A stretch of 64,000 nucleotides of DNA from positions 1,798,001 through 1,862,000 of the forward strand of contig NZ_JBHUOZ010000003.1 of assembly GCF_042686025.1 (NCBI RefSeq). The letters run 5' to 3'. A program made the translations under genes and the position numbers. Below, piece by piece: positions 1 to 6,459 of this stretch. This stretch comes from Terrimonas rubra (GTDB taxonomy: Bacteria > Bacteroidota > Bacteroidia > Chitinophagales > Chitinophagaceae). Positions within the stretch are counted from its first letter, which is position 1. Each line of letters starts with the position of its first letter. The notes below the pieces were generated by a model. It was not told the origin of the DNA and made no database searches. It worked only from the letters and a program-made list of their open reading frames with translations.

Positions 1-66
1 AATGAACTGCCATAAAGCATAAATTATCGGTTATTATTTACGGGGCGTATATAATACCCTTAATTT

Positions 67-96
67 AAAAGCATGACAATATTGTCATGCTTTTTT
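67..96. terminator. Bidirectional intrinsic terminator
   Basis: A 14-bp perfect inverted repeat (AAAAGCATGACAAT and its complement) has no loop bases outside the dyad and is flanked by an A-run and a T-run, so it can terminate on either strand. It lies just downstream of the minus-strand four-helix protein gene ending at 123. Confidence 0.8.
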
Positions 97-122
97 ATCA
101 ATATACCTGAAAAGAAAATCAT

Positions 123-578
123 TTACCGCGCTGCATCCCTTAAGGCTTTTATTTCATTGTGTGAGCTCAGTAATTCCTGCTTTTGTTTTGCGATCAATAC
201 TTTTGTTTCCGGCATCACCTCCTCATCATTCAAAGCCATCTGGTAAGCTCGTTGTGCCGCATCTTCACCAGCTTCGCAATTGCTTAATACGGTTTTCCTG
301 TCACCACCGGTAAACACTGCTTTTACATCCATCCAGGCCCTGTATAACTTACCGGCTAAAGTAGACCCTTCTGCTACTTTGCCACCGTAAGAGGCCACCA
401 TGGCCGCCAGATCGGCCTTATACTTACCACTTTCAGCGATCATTTTTGTAAACAGTATTTTCAGATCACCGTCAAGGTTATCGCCCAACTCATCAATTGC
501 TTTTTCATAACCTGCAATCCGGTCATTATTAATTTGTATAAGATCATTGAGTGCTTCAATACATGCTTCGTGTGCCAT
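123..578 (-). CDS. PA2169-family four-helix-bundle protein (DUF2383, ferritin-like)
   Basis: This 151-residue cytoplasmic, all-alpha protein has no signal peptide and matches my recollection of the DUF2383/PA2169 ferritin-like family. Seen: an N-terminal helix with LNDLIQINNDRIAGYEKA, a helix carrying SGKYKADLAAMV and a C-terminal helix with KQKQELLSSHNEIKALRD, giving acidic and His residues spaced as in ferritin-like bundles. Homologues are usually stress- or stationary-phase-induced proteins without a proven reaction. It is transcribed divergently from another ferritin-like gene at 874, which suggests a shared stress role. The start ATG at 578 follows an A+T-rich leader. The family call is fairly firm; the function is not known. 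Confidence 0.85.
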   Translation of the reverse strand: MAHEACIEALNDLIQINNDRIAGYEKAIDELGDNLDGDLKILFTKMIAESGKYKADLAAMVASYGGKVAEGSTLAGKLYRAWMDVKAVFTGGDRKTVLSNCEAGEDAAQRAYQMALNDEEVMPETKVLIAKQKQELLSSHNEIKALRDAAR

Positions 579-873
579 AATATTTATATTTTATAGTTGA
601 AGAATATTCATTAAAAAACAATTAGTGTGCCAAGGGAGCATTATGAATAATAACGCCGCCTTTATTCACTGGCAGGTTCCTGTTTTTTCATCTGGTCTTA
701 AGCAAGTGGCAAACTAATATATCCTATTGCAGGAAGTTGCTGATAGTAAAGCGGAACTAAACATGAAACATATAAGGATCAACCACTTCTTTAAATAGTT
801 AATAACATATCGCTTGAATACCCGGTATTGGCACTGTTTTGTGTACATGTACCAGTAACATTAAAACTTTTTT

Positions 874-1428
874 ATGGCAACGGTAAAAAAATCAACCAAA
901 GAATCAGCTTCTAAAGGAAGTTCGGCCCAGGGCAATACACAACTGGAAAAATATTTTGAAGATGCATTAAAAGATATATACTGGGCAGAGAAACATTTAA
1001 CGAAGGAACTTCCGAAAATGCAAAAGGCCGCAACAACGGAAGCGTTACAGGGCGCCATTGAAGAACACCTGGCACAAACGGAAGAACATGTAAGCCGCCT
1101 GGAACAGGTATTTGAGATGCTGGGTAAAAAGGCCCAGGGCAAGAAATGTGAGGCAATGGAAGGCCTTACCAAAGAAGGCGCTGCTGTTATTGAAGAAACA
1201 GAAGCAGGCAGCATGACCCGTGACGTAGGTATCATTATGGCCGCACAAAAAGTAGAACATTATGAGATAGCAACTTATGGCGGACTGGTCAGTCTTGCCA
1301 ATACCCTGGGTTACCAGGAGATCAGCGATATCCTGGCAGAGACACTGGAAGAAGAAAAACAAACGGATGAAGATTTAACGGTTATTGCCGAGAACAGTAT
1401 TAACTGGGAGGCGGAACAAGAGCAATAA
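874..1428 (+). CDS. Ferritin-like protein of the YciE/YciF (DUF892) family
   Basis: This 184-residue protein starts with a basic, Ser/Lys-rich tail of about 20 residues followed by the DUF892 four-helix fold. Likely di-metal ligands are Glu in FEDALKDIYWAE, the EEHLAQTEEH segment, Glu near EAMEGL, the KVEHYEIATYG segment and LEEEKQTDED. YciE/YciF proteins are cytoplasmic, stress-induced, dimeric ferritin-like proteins whose substrate is unsettled; a rubrerythrin-like peroxide or metal role is often suggested. It is divergent from the DUF2383 gene across a 295-bp spacer and ends in a terminator shared with the convergent downstream gene. The Lys-rich head could bind nucleic acid, but that is inference. 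Confidence 0.9.
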   Translation: MATVKKSTKESASKGSSAQGNTQLEKYFEDALKDIYWAEKHLTKELPKMQKAATTEALQGAIEEHLAQTEEHVSRLEQVFEMLGKKAQGKKCEAMEGLTKEGAAVIEETEAGSMTRDVGIIMAAQKVEHYEIATYGGLVSLANTLGYQEISDILAETLEEEKQTDEDLTVIAENSINWEAEQEQ

Positions 1429-1453
1429 TATGAAACAGGAAGAATAAATAAAG

Positions 1454-1485
1454 AGGGGCCGGTGTTTGCAACCTGCCCCTTTTTA
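1454..1485. terminator. Terminator between convergent genes
   Basis: The stem AGGGGC/GCCCCT has an inner GGT/ACC extension and is followed by TTTT on the plus strand, with an A-rich flank on the other side. It separates the DUF892 gene from the convergent DNA-alkylation-repair gene. Confidence 0.7.
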
Positions 1486-1505
1486 ACCGTACTATAACCT
1501 CATAA

Positions 1506-2309
1506 TTACTGCTGCAGCGTACGCAAGGCTTTTTTAATAATGTATGTAGTAGCTTTCGTATCACTTTCCTTTCTCCACTTATCACAGAGCTGCTGCACAA
1601 ATACAGGTTTTGTTTTACTGGCATCGTTCAGCCAGTTGCCCACACTATCCTGTACATATTTGGCCGGGTCATTTTTCAAAGGCTCCAATAGCGGCAGGCC
1701 GAGTTCAGGTGATTGTTTTAATATTTCAATATGTTCGCACCATACCCCACGGGGCCTCGTAGATTCAGTGGCAAATCTGCGTACATTTTCATCCGGATGA
1801 CTGGCCCACGCTTTAAGCAATGCGATACTCTTTTCAATATCAGCCGCTATCTTAGGCCTCACCGCCAGCCAGCTGATCTCCCTTACCCCAAAATGTTTAT
1901 CAGCCGCAAAGGGTTGTATCTGTGCCAGTACTTTTTCAATACCAAGTTTTTCATTTTTTCCAATGGTATAAGTTGCCCAGCAACGCACCAGGTCGGCAGG
2001 ATGATTCCCCAGTGATTGTAAAAAAATATTGTCCTTCTGTTTTATTGCCAGCTCAAACAAGCCCGTACCGATGGCCTCATTAATGGTGTTCACCGTTTGT
2101 TTGGGCAGCTGGTCAATCTTTTCCAACACCGGCGCTAAATATGCGGCCCTGTCGTTTTGCTGCAACAGGTGCTTTAACAGCACCCGCTGGTCTACTGCCA
2201 GCCACTCCACCAGGTTGGCCGTTTCTATCAGGCCGCTATCCAGTTGTTGTTTAATGGCCGGTGTAATATCTTTTGCAGACCGGGCTCCTTTTCTTTTAAC
2301 TGTAGTCAT
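1506..2309 (-). CDS. DNA alkylation repair protein (AlkD-like HEAT repeats)
   Basis: This 267-residue, all-helical protein is built of HEAT-like repeats, with no signal peptide. AlkD-type enzymes are cytoplasmic glycosylases that excise bulky or cationic N3/N7-alkylated bases without base flipping. Seen: a basic N-terminus (VKRKGARSAKD), repeated amphipathic helices such as PADLVRCWATYTIGKN and DKHFGVREISWLAVRP, and the segment NVRRFATESTRPRGVWC with VQDSVGNWLNDASK near the C-terminus, which is typical of Bacteroidota proteins annotated DNA alkylation repair. It is monocistronic by spacing. A non-catalytic HEAT-repeat paralogue is the main alternative, since I cannot verify the catalytic Trp/Asp/Arg set of AlkD. 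Confidence 0.82.
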   Translation of the reverse strand: MTTVKRKGARSAKDITPAIKQQLDSGLIETANLVEWLAVDQRVLLKHLLQQNDRAAYLAPVLEKIDQLPKQTVNTINEAIGTGLFELAIKQKDNIFLQSLGNHPADLVRCWATYTIGKNEKLGIEKVLAQIQPFAADKHFGVREISWLAVRPKIAADIEKSIALLKAWASHPDENVRRFATESTRPRGVWCEHIEILKQSPELGLPLLEPLKNDPAKYVQDSVGNWLNDASKTKPVFVQQLCDKWRKESDTKATTYIIKKALRTLQQ

Positions 2310-2370
2310 ATTGTACCTTAGGTTTACAGGTTAATTACCAGGCCGCGAAGTTCGCGTATATCCTTTTGGT

Positions 2371-3375
2371 TTACCGAACAATTTTGTGTGTCCATATCGC
2401 CCCGCTTATATCCAGCAGCTCCACTCTATAAACGCCTTTTAATGGCCGCAAAATATCATTCTTAAAAACAAGTTCAGCCTTTGCGCCCAAAGGCAATACC
2501 AGACTGTGTTTACCGGCTTTCACCTTTGCTACATATTCATTTTTAATCTGCGCTTCAGTCAATGCGGCCAGTTGTTCCTGCGTCTGTTCAAAAACAATAT
2601 TCCCTTTTTCATCTTTCAGCTTTATACCAATCAGGAAAGAACCGTATACATCCGCCCCTTCGTCCCTGAACACCGTAAACAGCAAACTATCATTTACCAT
2701 ACGGCCATCACTAATGTTTACATGTGGCTTTACTGACGGGTTATGCAAACGGCCATACACCCCGCCATGAAAATACTGGTTGGTAAACAAGGTAAGTGTG
2801 ATGATGATTACAGAGCCAATGAGCACAACGCGTGACAACTGTTTTTCCTTTAACAGCAATGCACCGGAACCGATCCATATGCCCCAGTTCTTGTTCATCC
2901 TGTTTTTCCGCTGTAAACAGTTGTCAACCGAATACTTTCCGCCACCCGTAAGAAAAATAGTAAAGCCAGCTGCCACACCTAATACACCAATCTGCCATTC
3001 ATCCAGGCAGGTGGTACCCAGCCACCCGGCTCCCAATAAAATACCCAGGGCCAGTCCAAATACACCTATACTCATTAATCTTGTCCATAAGCCCAGCATA
3101 AACAATAACCCAACCACACCTTCCATAATAGTAAATACCAGCATGGCCCACCAAAGACTTTCAGGATTACTCACCAGGTTTTCTATTAGTGGTTTTATGC
3201 CTAAGGCATTAGGTAAAAAATGATTGAATTTTTCTCCGATATAACCCGCCTCATCGGGATTTAATTTATTTTCCAGGACAAGCCTTCTCCAGAAGGCCGA
3301 AAAATAGGTCCAGCCGGTTACCCAACGCAAGCCCGTTGTAAACATACCGGCCACCTGGTATGTTTGCGTATGCAT
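2371..3375 (-). CDS. DoxD-DoxA fusion membrane protein (TQO-like)
   Basis: This 334-residue protein has an N-terminal multi-TM DoxD/DoxX module (about residues 10-155, with GLRWVTGWTYFSAFWRR, a loop, then WAMLVFTIMEGVVGLLFMLG). A further TM segment (about 180-200, VVLIGSVIIITLTLF) is followed by a periplasmic beta-rich DoxA-like module to the C-terminus. In Acidianus, DoxD and DoxA are separate subunits of thiosulfate:quinone oxidoreductase; some Bacteroidota carry them fused. The substrate here is unproven: no sulfur-oxidation genes sit nearby, so a general quinone-linked redox role is equally possible. The downstream AlkD-like gene is 61 bp away and could be cotranscribed, but their functions do not suggest a pathway. 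Confidence 0.8.
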   Translation of the reverse strand: MHTQTYQVAGMFTTGLRWVTGWTYFSAFWRRLVLENKLNPDEAGYIGEKFNHFLPNALGIKPLIENLVSNPESLWWAMLVFTIMEGVVGLLFMLGLWTRLMSIGVFGLALGILLGAGWLGTTCLDEWQIGVLGVAAGFTIFLTGGGKYSVDNCLQRKNRMNKNWGIWIGSGALLLKEKQLSRVVLIGSVIIITLTLFTNQYFHGGVYGRLHNPSVKPHVNISDGRMVNDSLLFTVFRDEGADVYGSFLIGIKLKDEKGNIVFEQTQEQLAALTEAQIKNEYVAKVKAGKHSLVLPLGAKAELVFKNDILRPLKGVYRVELLDISGAIWTHKIVR

Positions 3376-3409
3376 TATACACTGTTTAATTGTTTGATAA
3401 TAAAATATA

Positions 3410-3443
3410 CCCCACTGCTACCATTGCTTATAACAGTGAGGGG
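3410..3443 (-). terminator. Possible terminator downstream of the small unknown gene
   Basis: On the minus strand, CCCCTCACTG pairs with CAGTGGGG (one bulge) and is followed by an A+T-rich stretch containing TTTT. It lies 20 bp past the stop of the gene at 3463-3825. The poly-T tract is weak. Confidence 0.4.
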
Positions 3444-3462
3444 TTAAAAAATTATCAGGCAA

Positions 3463-3825
3463 TCATATCAGGTATTGCCGGTGAAGTATATACAGGGGAA
3501 CCGCAGCTGCAGCTGACAGCTGCGTAAAAGAGGTAAAATAGGGTACAAATAAAACCGGTATACCCCGGTCAATAACAGAGCCGCCTTTTTGTAACAGCAG
3601 CTTCTGTTTACCGTTGATGCTTTGTTTAACGGTAACATCATTATCATTAATAACAGCGCAGTGCTGCGTTTGATTGGCTTTGTCTTCCGGCGCCACAACA
3701 GCAACAGGAATATCCAGTGCCTGTTTAAAAGCCCGCCTGGCCGTACAGGGCAGGCATACCAGTACCATTATCCATATAAGGATACACCGGGTAAATATAT
3801 CATACAGCCTGCTGTTCATTGTCAT
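3463..3825 (-). CDS. Small secreted or membrane-anchored protein of unknown function
   Basis: I do not recognise this gene. From the ATG at 3825 it encodes about 120 residues: a hydrophobic N-terminal segment (ILIWIMVLVCLPC) like a signal peptide, then a basic stretch TARRAFKQALDIPVAVV, a polar middle part, and a hydrophobic C-terminal part ending PLYILHRQYLI. An earlier in-frame ATG at 3864 would add a short hydrophobic leader and is less likely. No catalytic motif is visible. It sits alone between a membrane oxidoreductase and an MDR reductase, both on the same strand. The Cys-containing LPCTA segment could be a signal-peptidase or heavy-metal-related motif, but that is speculation. Confidence 0.5.
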   Translation of the reverse strand: MTMNSRLYDIFTRCILIWIMVLVCLPCTARRAFKQALDIPVAVVAPEDKANQTQHCAVINDNDVTVKQSINGKQKLLLQKGGSVIDRGIPVLFVPYFTSFTQLSAAAAVPLYILHRQYLI

Positions 3826-3918
3826 AATAGGTAACCGGGCAAATATAAACCCTACCAGCAACAAGACTGCTGTTTACCGATGAAAACAATATATTTTAAG
3901 TATTTCTTATCGTTTCAC

Positions 3919-4941
3919 TTAATACCTGATCACCAGCTTACCAATGGTAGTGCCAGATTCTAACTGGCGATGTGCTTCCTGTACATTAGCAACGGTAAAG
4001 CCATTTAAAACGGTGTTCACGGTAGACAGTATCTCGCCCTTTTTTAACCATTCCGCTACGGTATTTAAAATATGGTGTTGCGCTATCATATCATCAGTAT
4101 GGAACATAGCCCGCGTAAACATCAGCTCCCAGTGAAAGCTCACGCTTTTACTCTTTAACTGGCGCAGGTTTACGGGTTGTGTGGGATCACTGATCGATCC
4201 GATCTGCCCCTGCGGTTTTATCAGTTGTACAAAAGCCTCCCAATACTGGTTCACATCTACCAGGTCAATAATAAAATCTACCTGCTCAAAGCCAATGGTT
4301 TTCATATTTGTCAGCAGGTCTTTATGATCCACTACATGATCAGCACCCATCTTTTTACACCAGTCAACCGAGCTTTCTCTCGATGCCGTAGCTATTACCG
4401 TTAAGCCCAGTATCTTTTTAGCTATCTGTATGGCAACAGATCCTACTCCACCCGCGCCACCGATAATTAATATCGATTTCCCTTTATCTCTTTCTGCACT
4501 CAACCGCATCCTGTCAAACAACAACTCATAAGCGGTAAGTGCGGTAAGGGGCATGGCAGCCGCAGCTGCAATGGATATGCCTTCGGGTGCAAAACCCACA
4601 ATCCTTTCATCCACCAGCTGATACTCCTGGTTGGTTCCGTCTTTTGTAATATCTCCGGCATAAAACACCCGGTCGCCCTTTTTAAATAAGGTAACCCCCT
4701 CTCCTGTTGCTTCCACTATTCCCACAGCATCCCAACCAATCACTTTAGGTATGTCCTGCACTTTATCTTTTAAACTGTTCTGGCGTATTTTATAATCCAC
4801 CGGGTTAACGGATACAGCAGCTATTTTCACCAATAGCTCCCTTCCTGCCGGCACCGGTACCGGTTTTTCAAACAGTACAAAACTATCTTCCTCCATTATA
4901 GGTAGGGATGTGGTAAACCCGATCGCTTTCATATTATTCAT
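3919..4941 (-). CDS. Zinc-independent medium-chain dehydrogenase/reductase (quinone oxidoreductase-like)
   Basis: This protein of about 340 residues starts best at 4941 (MNNMKAIGF), because the in-frame ATG at 4992 adds only an A+T-encoded hydrophobic run. Seen: the GroES-like N-terminal domain with SVNPVDYKIR, VIGWDAVGIV and KKGDRVFYAG; the Rossmann motif GGAGGVGSVAIQIAKK (about residues 161-176) for NAD(P)H; and a C-terminal part with GQIGSI. It matches the zinc-binding alcohol dehydrogenase family protein group (TIGR02817-like), whose members usually lack catalytic zinc and reduce quinones or enones in the cytoplasm. The exact substrate is unknown. It is monocistronic, with the repeat-rich spacer upstream. 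Confidence 0.88.
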   Translation of the reverse strand: MNNMKAIGFTTSLPIMEEDSFVLFEKPVPVPAGRELLVKIAAVSVNPVDYKIRQNSLKDKVQDIPKVIGWDAVGIVEATGEGVTLFKKGDRVFYAGDITKDGTNQEYQLVDERIVGFAPEGISIAAAAAMPLTALTAYELLFDRMRLSAERDKGKSILIIGGAGGVGSVAIQIAKKILGLTVIATASRESSVDWCKKMGADHVVDHKDLLTNMKTIGFEQVDFIIDLVDVNQYWEAFVQLIKPQGQIGSISDPTQPVNLRQLKSKSVSFHWELMFTRAMFHTDDMIAQHHILNTVAEWLKKGEILSTVNTVLNGFTVANVQEAHRQLESGTTIGKLVIRY

Positions 4942-5367
4942 GGTAAATATTATTGTCTTTATTTTTATAAAACTAATAGTAATGATTAACAATAAATAGC
5001 AATGTTATCAGCAGGGCGTGTCCCCTGCACCCGCTTCCTACAGCGCCTGCGTCGCAAGCATGATACAAACGGGGCCGGGCTGTTCGCTGCTACTCCGCCA
5101 CCATTCCTCCCACAGGCCCTCAGCGGGGTATCCGCTGCCATCCCTCACGCAGGCAGGTGTAAAGCAACAGCATCTATGCTGTCCAATAGATACTCCTGCA
5201 ACATATGGTAAGCATGTATATGGCAACAACAAAAAAATAATAAAGAAGTTGATGCAAAGAAAAATAAAATCCGGGTATGAAGTGTTACCGTTAATATGCT
5301 CCCTTGTAAATGATGTTCCGTATGTAAAATGTAAGAGCGCCCCTGATCCACGCTGATAATCAACATG

Positions 5368-5384
5368 CGACCCCTCCGGGGTCG
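5368..5384 (-). repeat. REP-like palindrome CGACCCC-TCC-GGGGTCG (copy 1)
   Basis: A perfect 7-bp dyad with a 3-base loop. The flanking CATGTTGATT word reads on the minus strand, opposite in orientation to the copy at 5680-5696. Confidence 0.65.
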
Positions 5385-5472
5385 GAAATCCTTTTGCGGT
5401 AATAGCTATAATCTTTGATGCCGCCGGCATCAGTCCACGTTAAACAACTGCCACATTACCCTCGGTGCTCCT

Positions 5473-5508
5473 CTGTGAAAAACCTCCGTGCAACTCCGTG
5501 ATAATATC
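5473..5508 (+). repeat. 36-bp direct repeat, copy 1 (CTCCGTG-word repeat)
   Basis: Identical over 36 bases to 5613-5648. The unit is internally repetitive, with CTCCGTG words separated by about 3-6 bases, and ends in GATAATATC. A partial third copy (CCTCCGTGATAATATC) occurs near 5825-5840. Confidence 0.85.
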
Positions 5509-5612
5509 TCTCTTTCTTCTGCACAAAGAGACTGGCATTGAACGCAACCTGCTCTATAATTATGACGTAAGAAATCTGTGAGGCACTGTTAAATTACCCC
5601 CTCTGTGTTACG

Positions 5613-5648
5613 CTGTGAAAAACCTCCGTGCAACTCCGTGATAATATC
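5613..5648 (+). repeat. 36-bp direct repeat, copy 2
   Basis: Second exact copy of the 36-base unit at 5473-5508, in the same orientation and 140 bp apart. Both copies lie between the two inverted CGACCCC palindromes. Confidence 0.85.
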
Positions 5649-5679
5649 ATTGTAGAAAGAAAGCCAAGTCCTTAACACA

Positions 5680-5696
5680 CGACCCCAGCGGGGTCG
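5680..5696 (+). repeat. REP-like palindrome CGACCCC-AGC-GGGGTCG (copy 2)
   Basis: Same 7-bp dyad and loop length as 5368-5384, here followed on the plus strand by CATGTTTATT. The loop differs while the stem is conserved. Confidence 0.65.
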
Positions 5697-5925
5697 CATG
5701 TTTATTGCTTCGGGTGTGACAATAGGTTTTATCATACCCTTGTTCCCGGCAACAGCATGTTTATCATTAACACCAACTGCAGGATCAACAATCGTTCTGT
5801 ATTTCCCTATGATAACCATATGCACCTCCGTGATAATATCTCCCGCACTGCTGCACAAAGAACCGGACGATGAACGGAGCGTCGCAAGGCCTGCTGATCA
5901 GGGTTACTGCAGCCGGCAATAAAAA

Positions 5926-6318
5926 CTACTGACCACCCCTCGTTGTTATTTGCTGCAAAGCGATCCGGTTGCCCTCACTGTCCTCAAACTCCGCCACAAT
6001 AAAACCATATTTTTCATTTACCGTTGCCGGGTATAATATTTTACCGCCCTGTTCCAGTACTTTTTGCAAACACGCCTGCATACCCCCGGTTCTGAAATAA
6101 AGGATAACGCCCTCCTTCGACGGCCTGTACACATCACCTTTGGCCAGGGCGCCGGTAATACCGCTCATGGAATCATTAAAAGGGAAGAAAGCCATATCGT
6201 AACCGTCCATCACTTCTTCATCAAAACTAAAGCCGAATACGGCCGTATAAAATTTTTTAGCTCTTGCCAGGTCGGTAACCGGTATTTCAAAATATATAAC
6301 GGGATTAGTAATATGCAT
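5926..6318 (-). CDS. VOC (glyoxalase/bleomycin-resistance fold) family protein
   Basis: A protein of about 130 residues starting at 6318 (MHITNPVIYFEIPVTDL); the ATG at 6375 would add a 19-residue leader unlike the family. Seen: the VOC beta-alpha-beta-beta-beta pattern IYFEIPVTDLARAKKFYTAV, then VILYFRTGGMQACLQKVLEQGG, and the C-terminal IVAEFEDSEGNRIALQ, where the last Glu is a usual metal ligand. These are cytoplasmic metal-dependent lyases, dioxygenases or antibiotic-binding proteins; the subfamily here resembles the uncharacterised VOC group common in soil Bacteroidota. It is divergent from the S9 peptidase gene. The reaction cannot be assigned. Confidence 0.85.
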   Translation of the reverse strand: MHITNPVIYFEIPVTDLARAKKFYTAVFGFSFDEEVMDGYDMAFFPFNDSMSGITGALAKGDVYRPSKEGVILYFRTGGMQACLQKVLEQGGKILYPATVNEKYGFIVAEFEDSEGNRIALQQITTRGGQ

Positions 6319-6459
6319 AAGGACCGATTCTTTCTTTTGTTTTGCAAATATGAAGCAGATTAGGCAATTGTACATTATTTTTGGTAGCCTGTAAACGGTG
6401 GCTCAATCCATATACAATATTATACACGACCTATATTTAACATTCTAAACCAAACCAGC

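Larger units (their letters stand above)
4942..5925. other. Gene-free region, G+C-rich patches and degenerate repeats
   Basis: I find no credible gene in this spacer of nearly 1 kb. The reading frames present are short, overlap each other, lack domains and read through repeats. The left part (about 5015-5160) is unusually G+C-rich for an intergenic stretch here. The centre and right parts contain an inverted pair of CGACCCC-N3-GGGGTCG palindromes and a 36-bp direct repeat rich in CTCCGTG words. Together these suggest old insertion or repeat debris rather than coding sequence. Confidence 0.7.

Noticed and set aside
861..1235. Long minus-strand frames opposite the DUF892 gene
   Set aside because: Shadow of a well-supported plus-strand gene; no domain, odd composition.
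5002..5430. Overlapping frames of 70-130 residues on both strands
   Set aside because: They cross the repeat patch, overlap each other, have Cys/Arg-rich low-information content and no recognisable domain.
5589..5858. Minus-strand frame of 89 residues
   Set aside because: It is composed of the CTCCGTG repeat and palindrome sequence, the typical spurious repeat-derived hypothetical protein.
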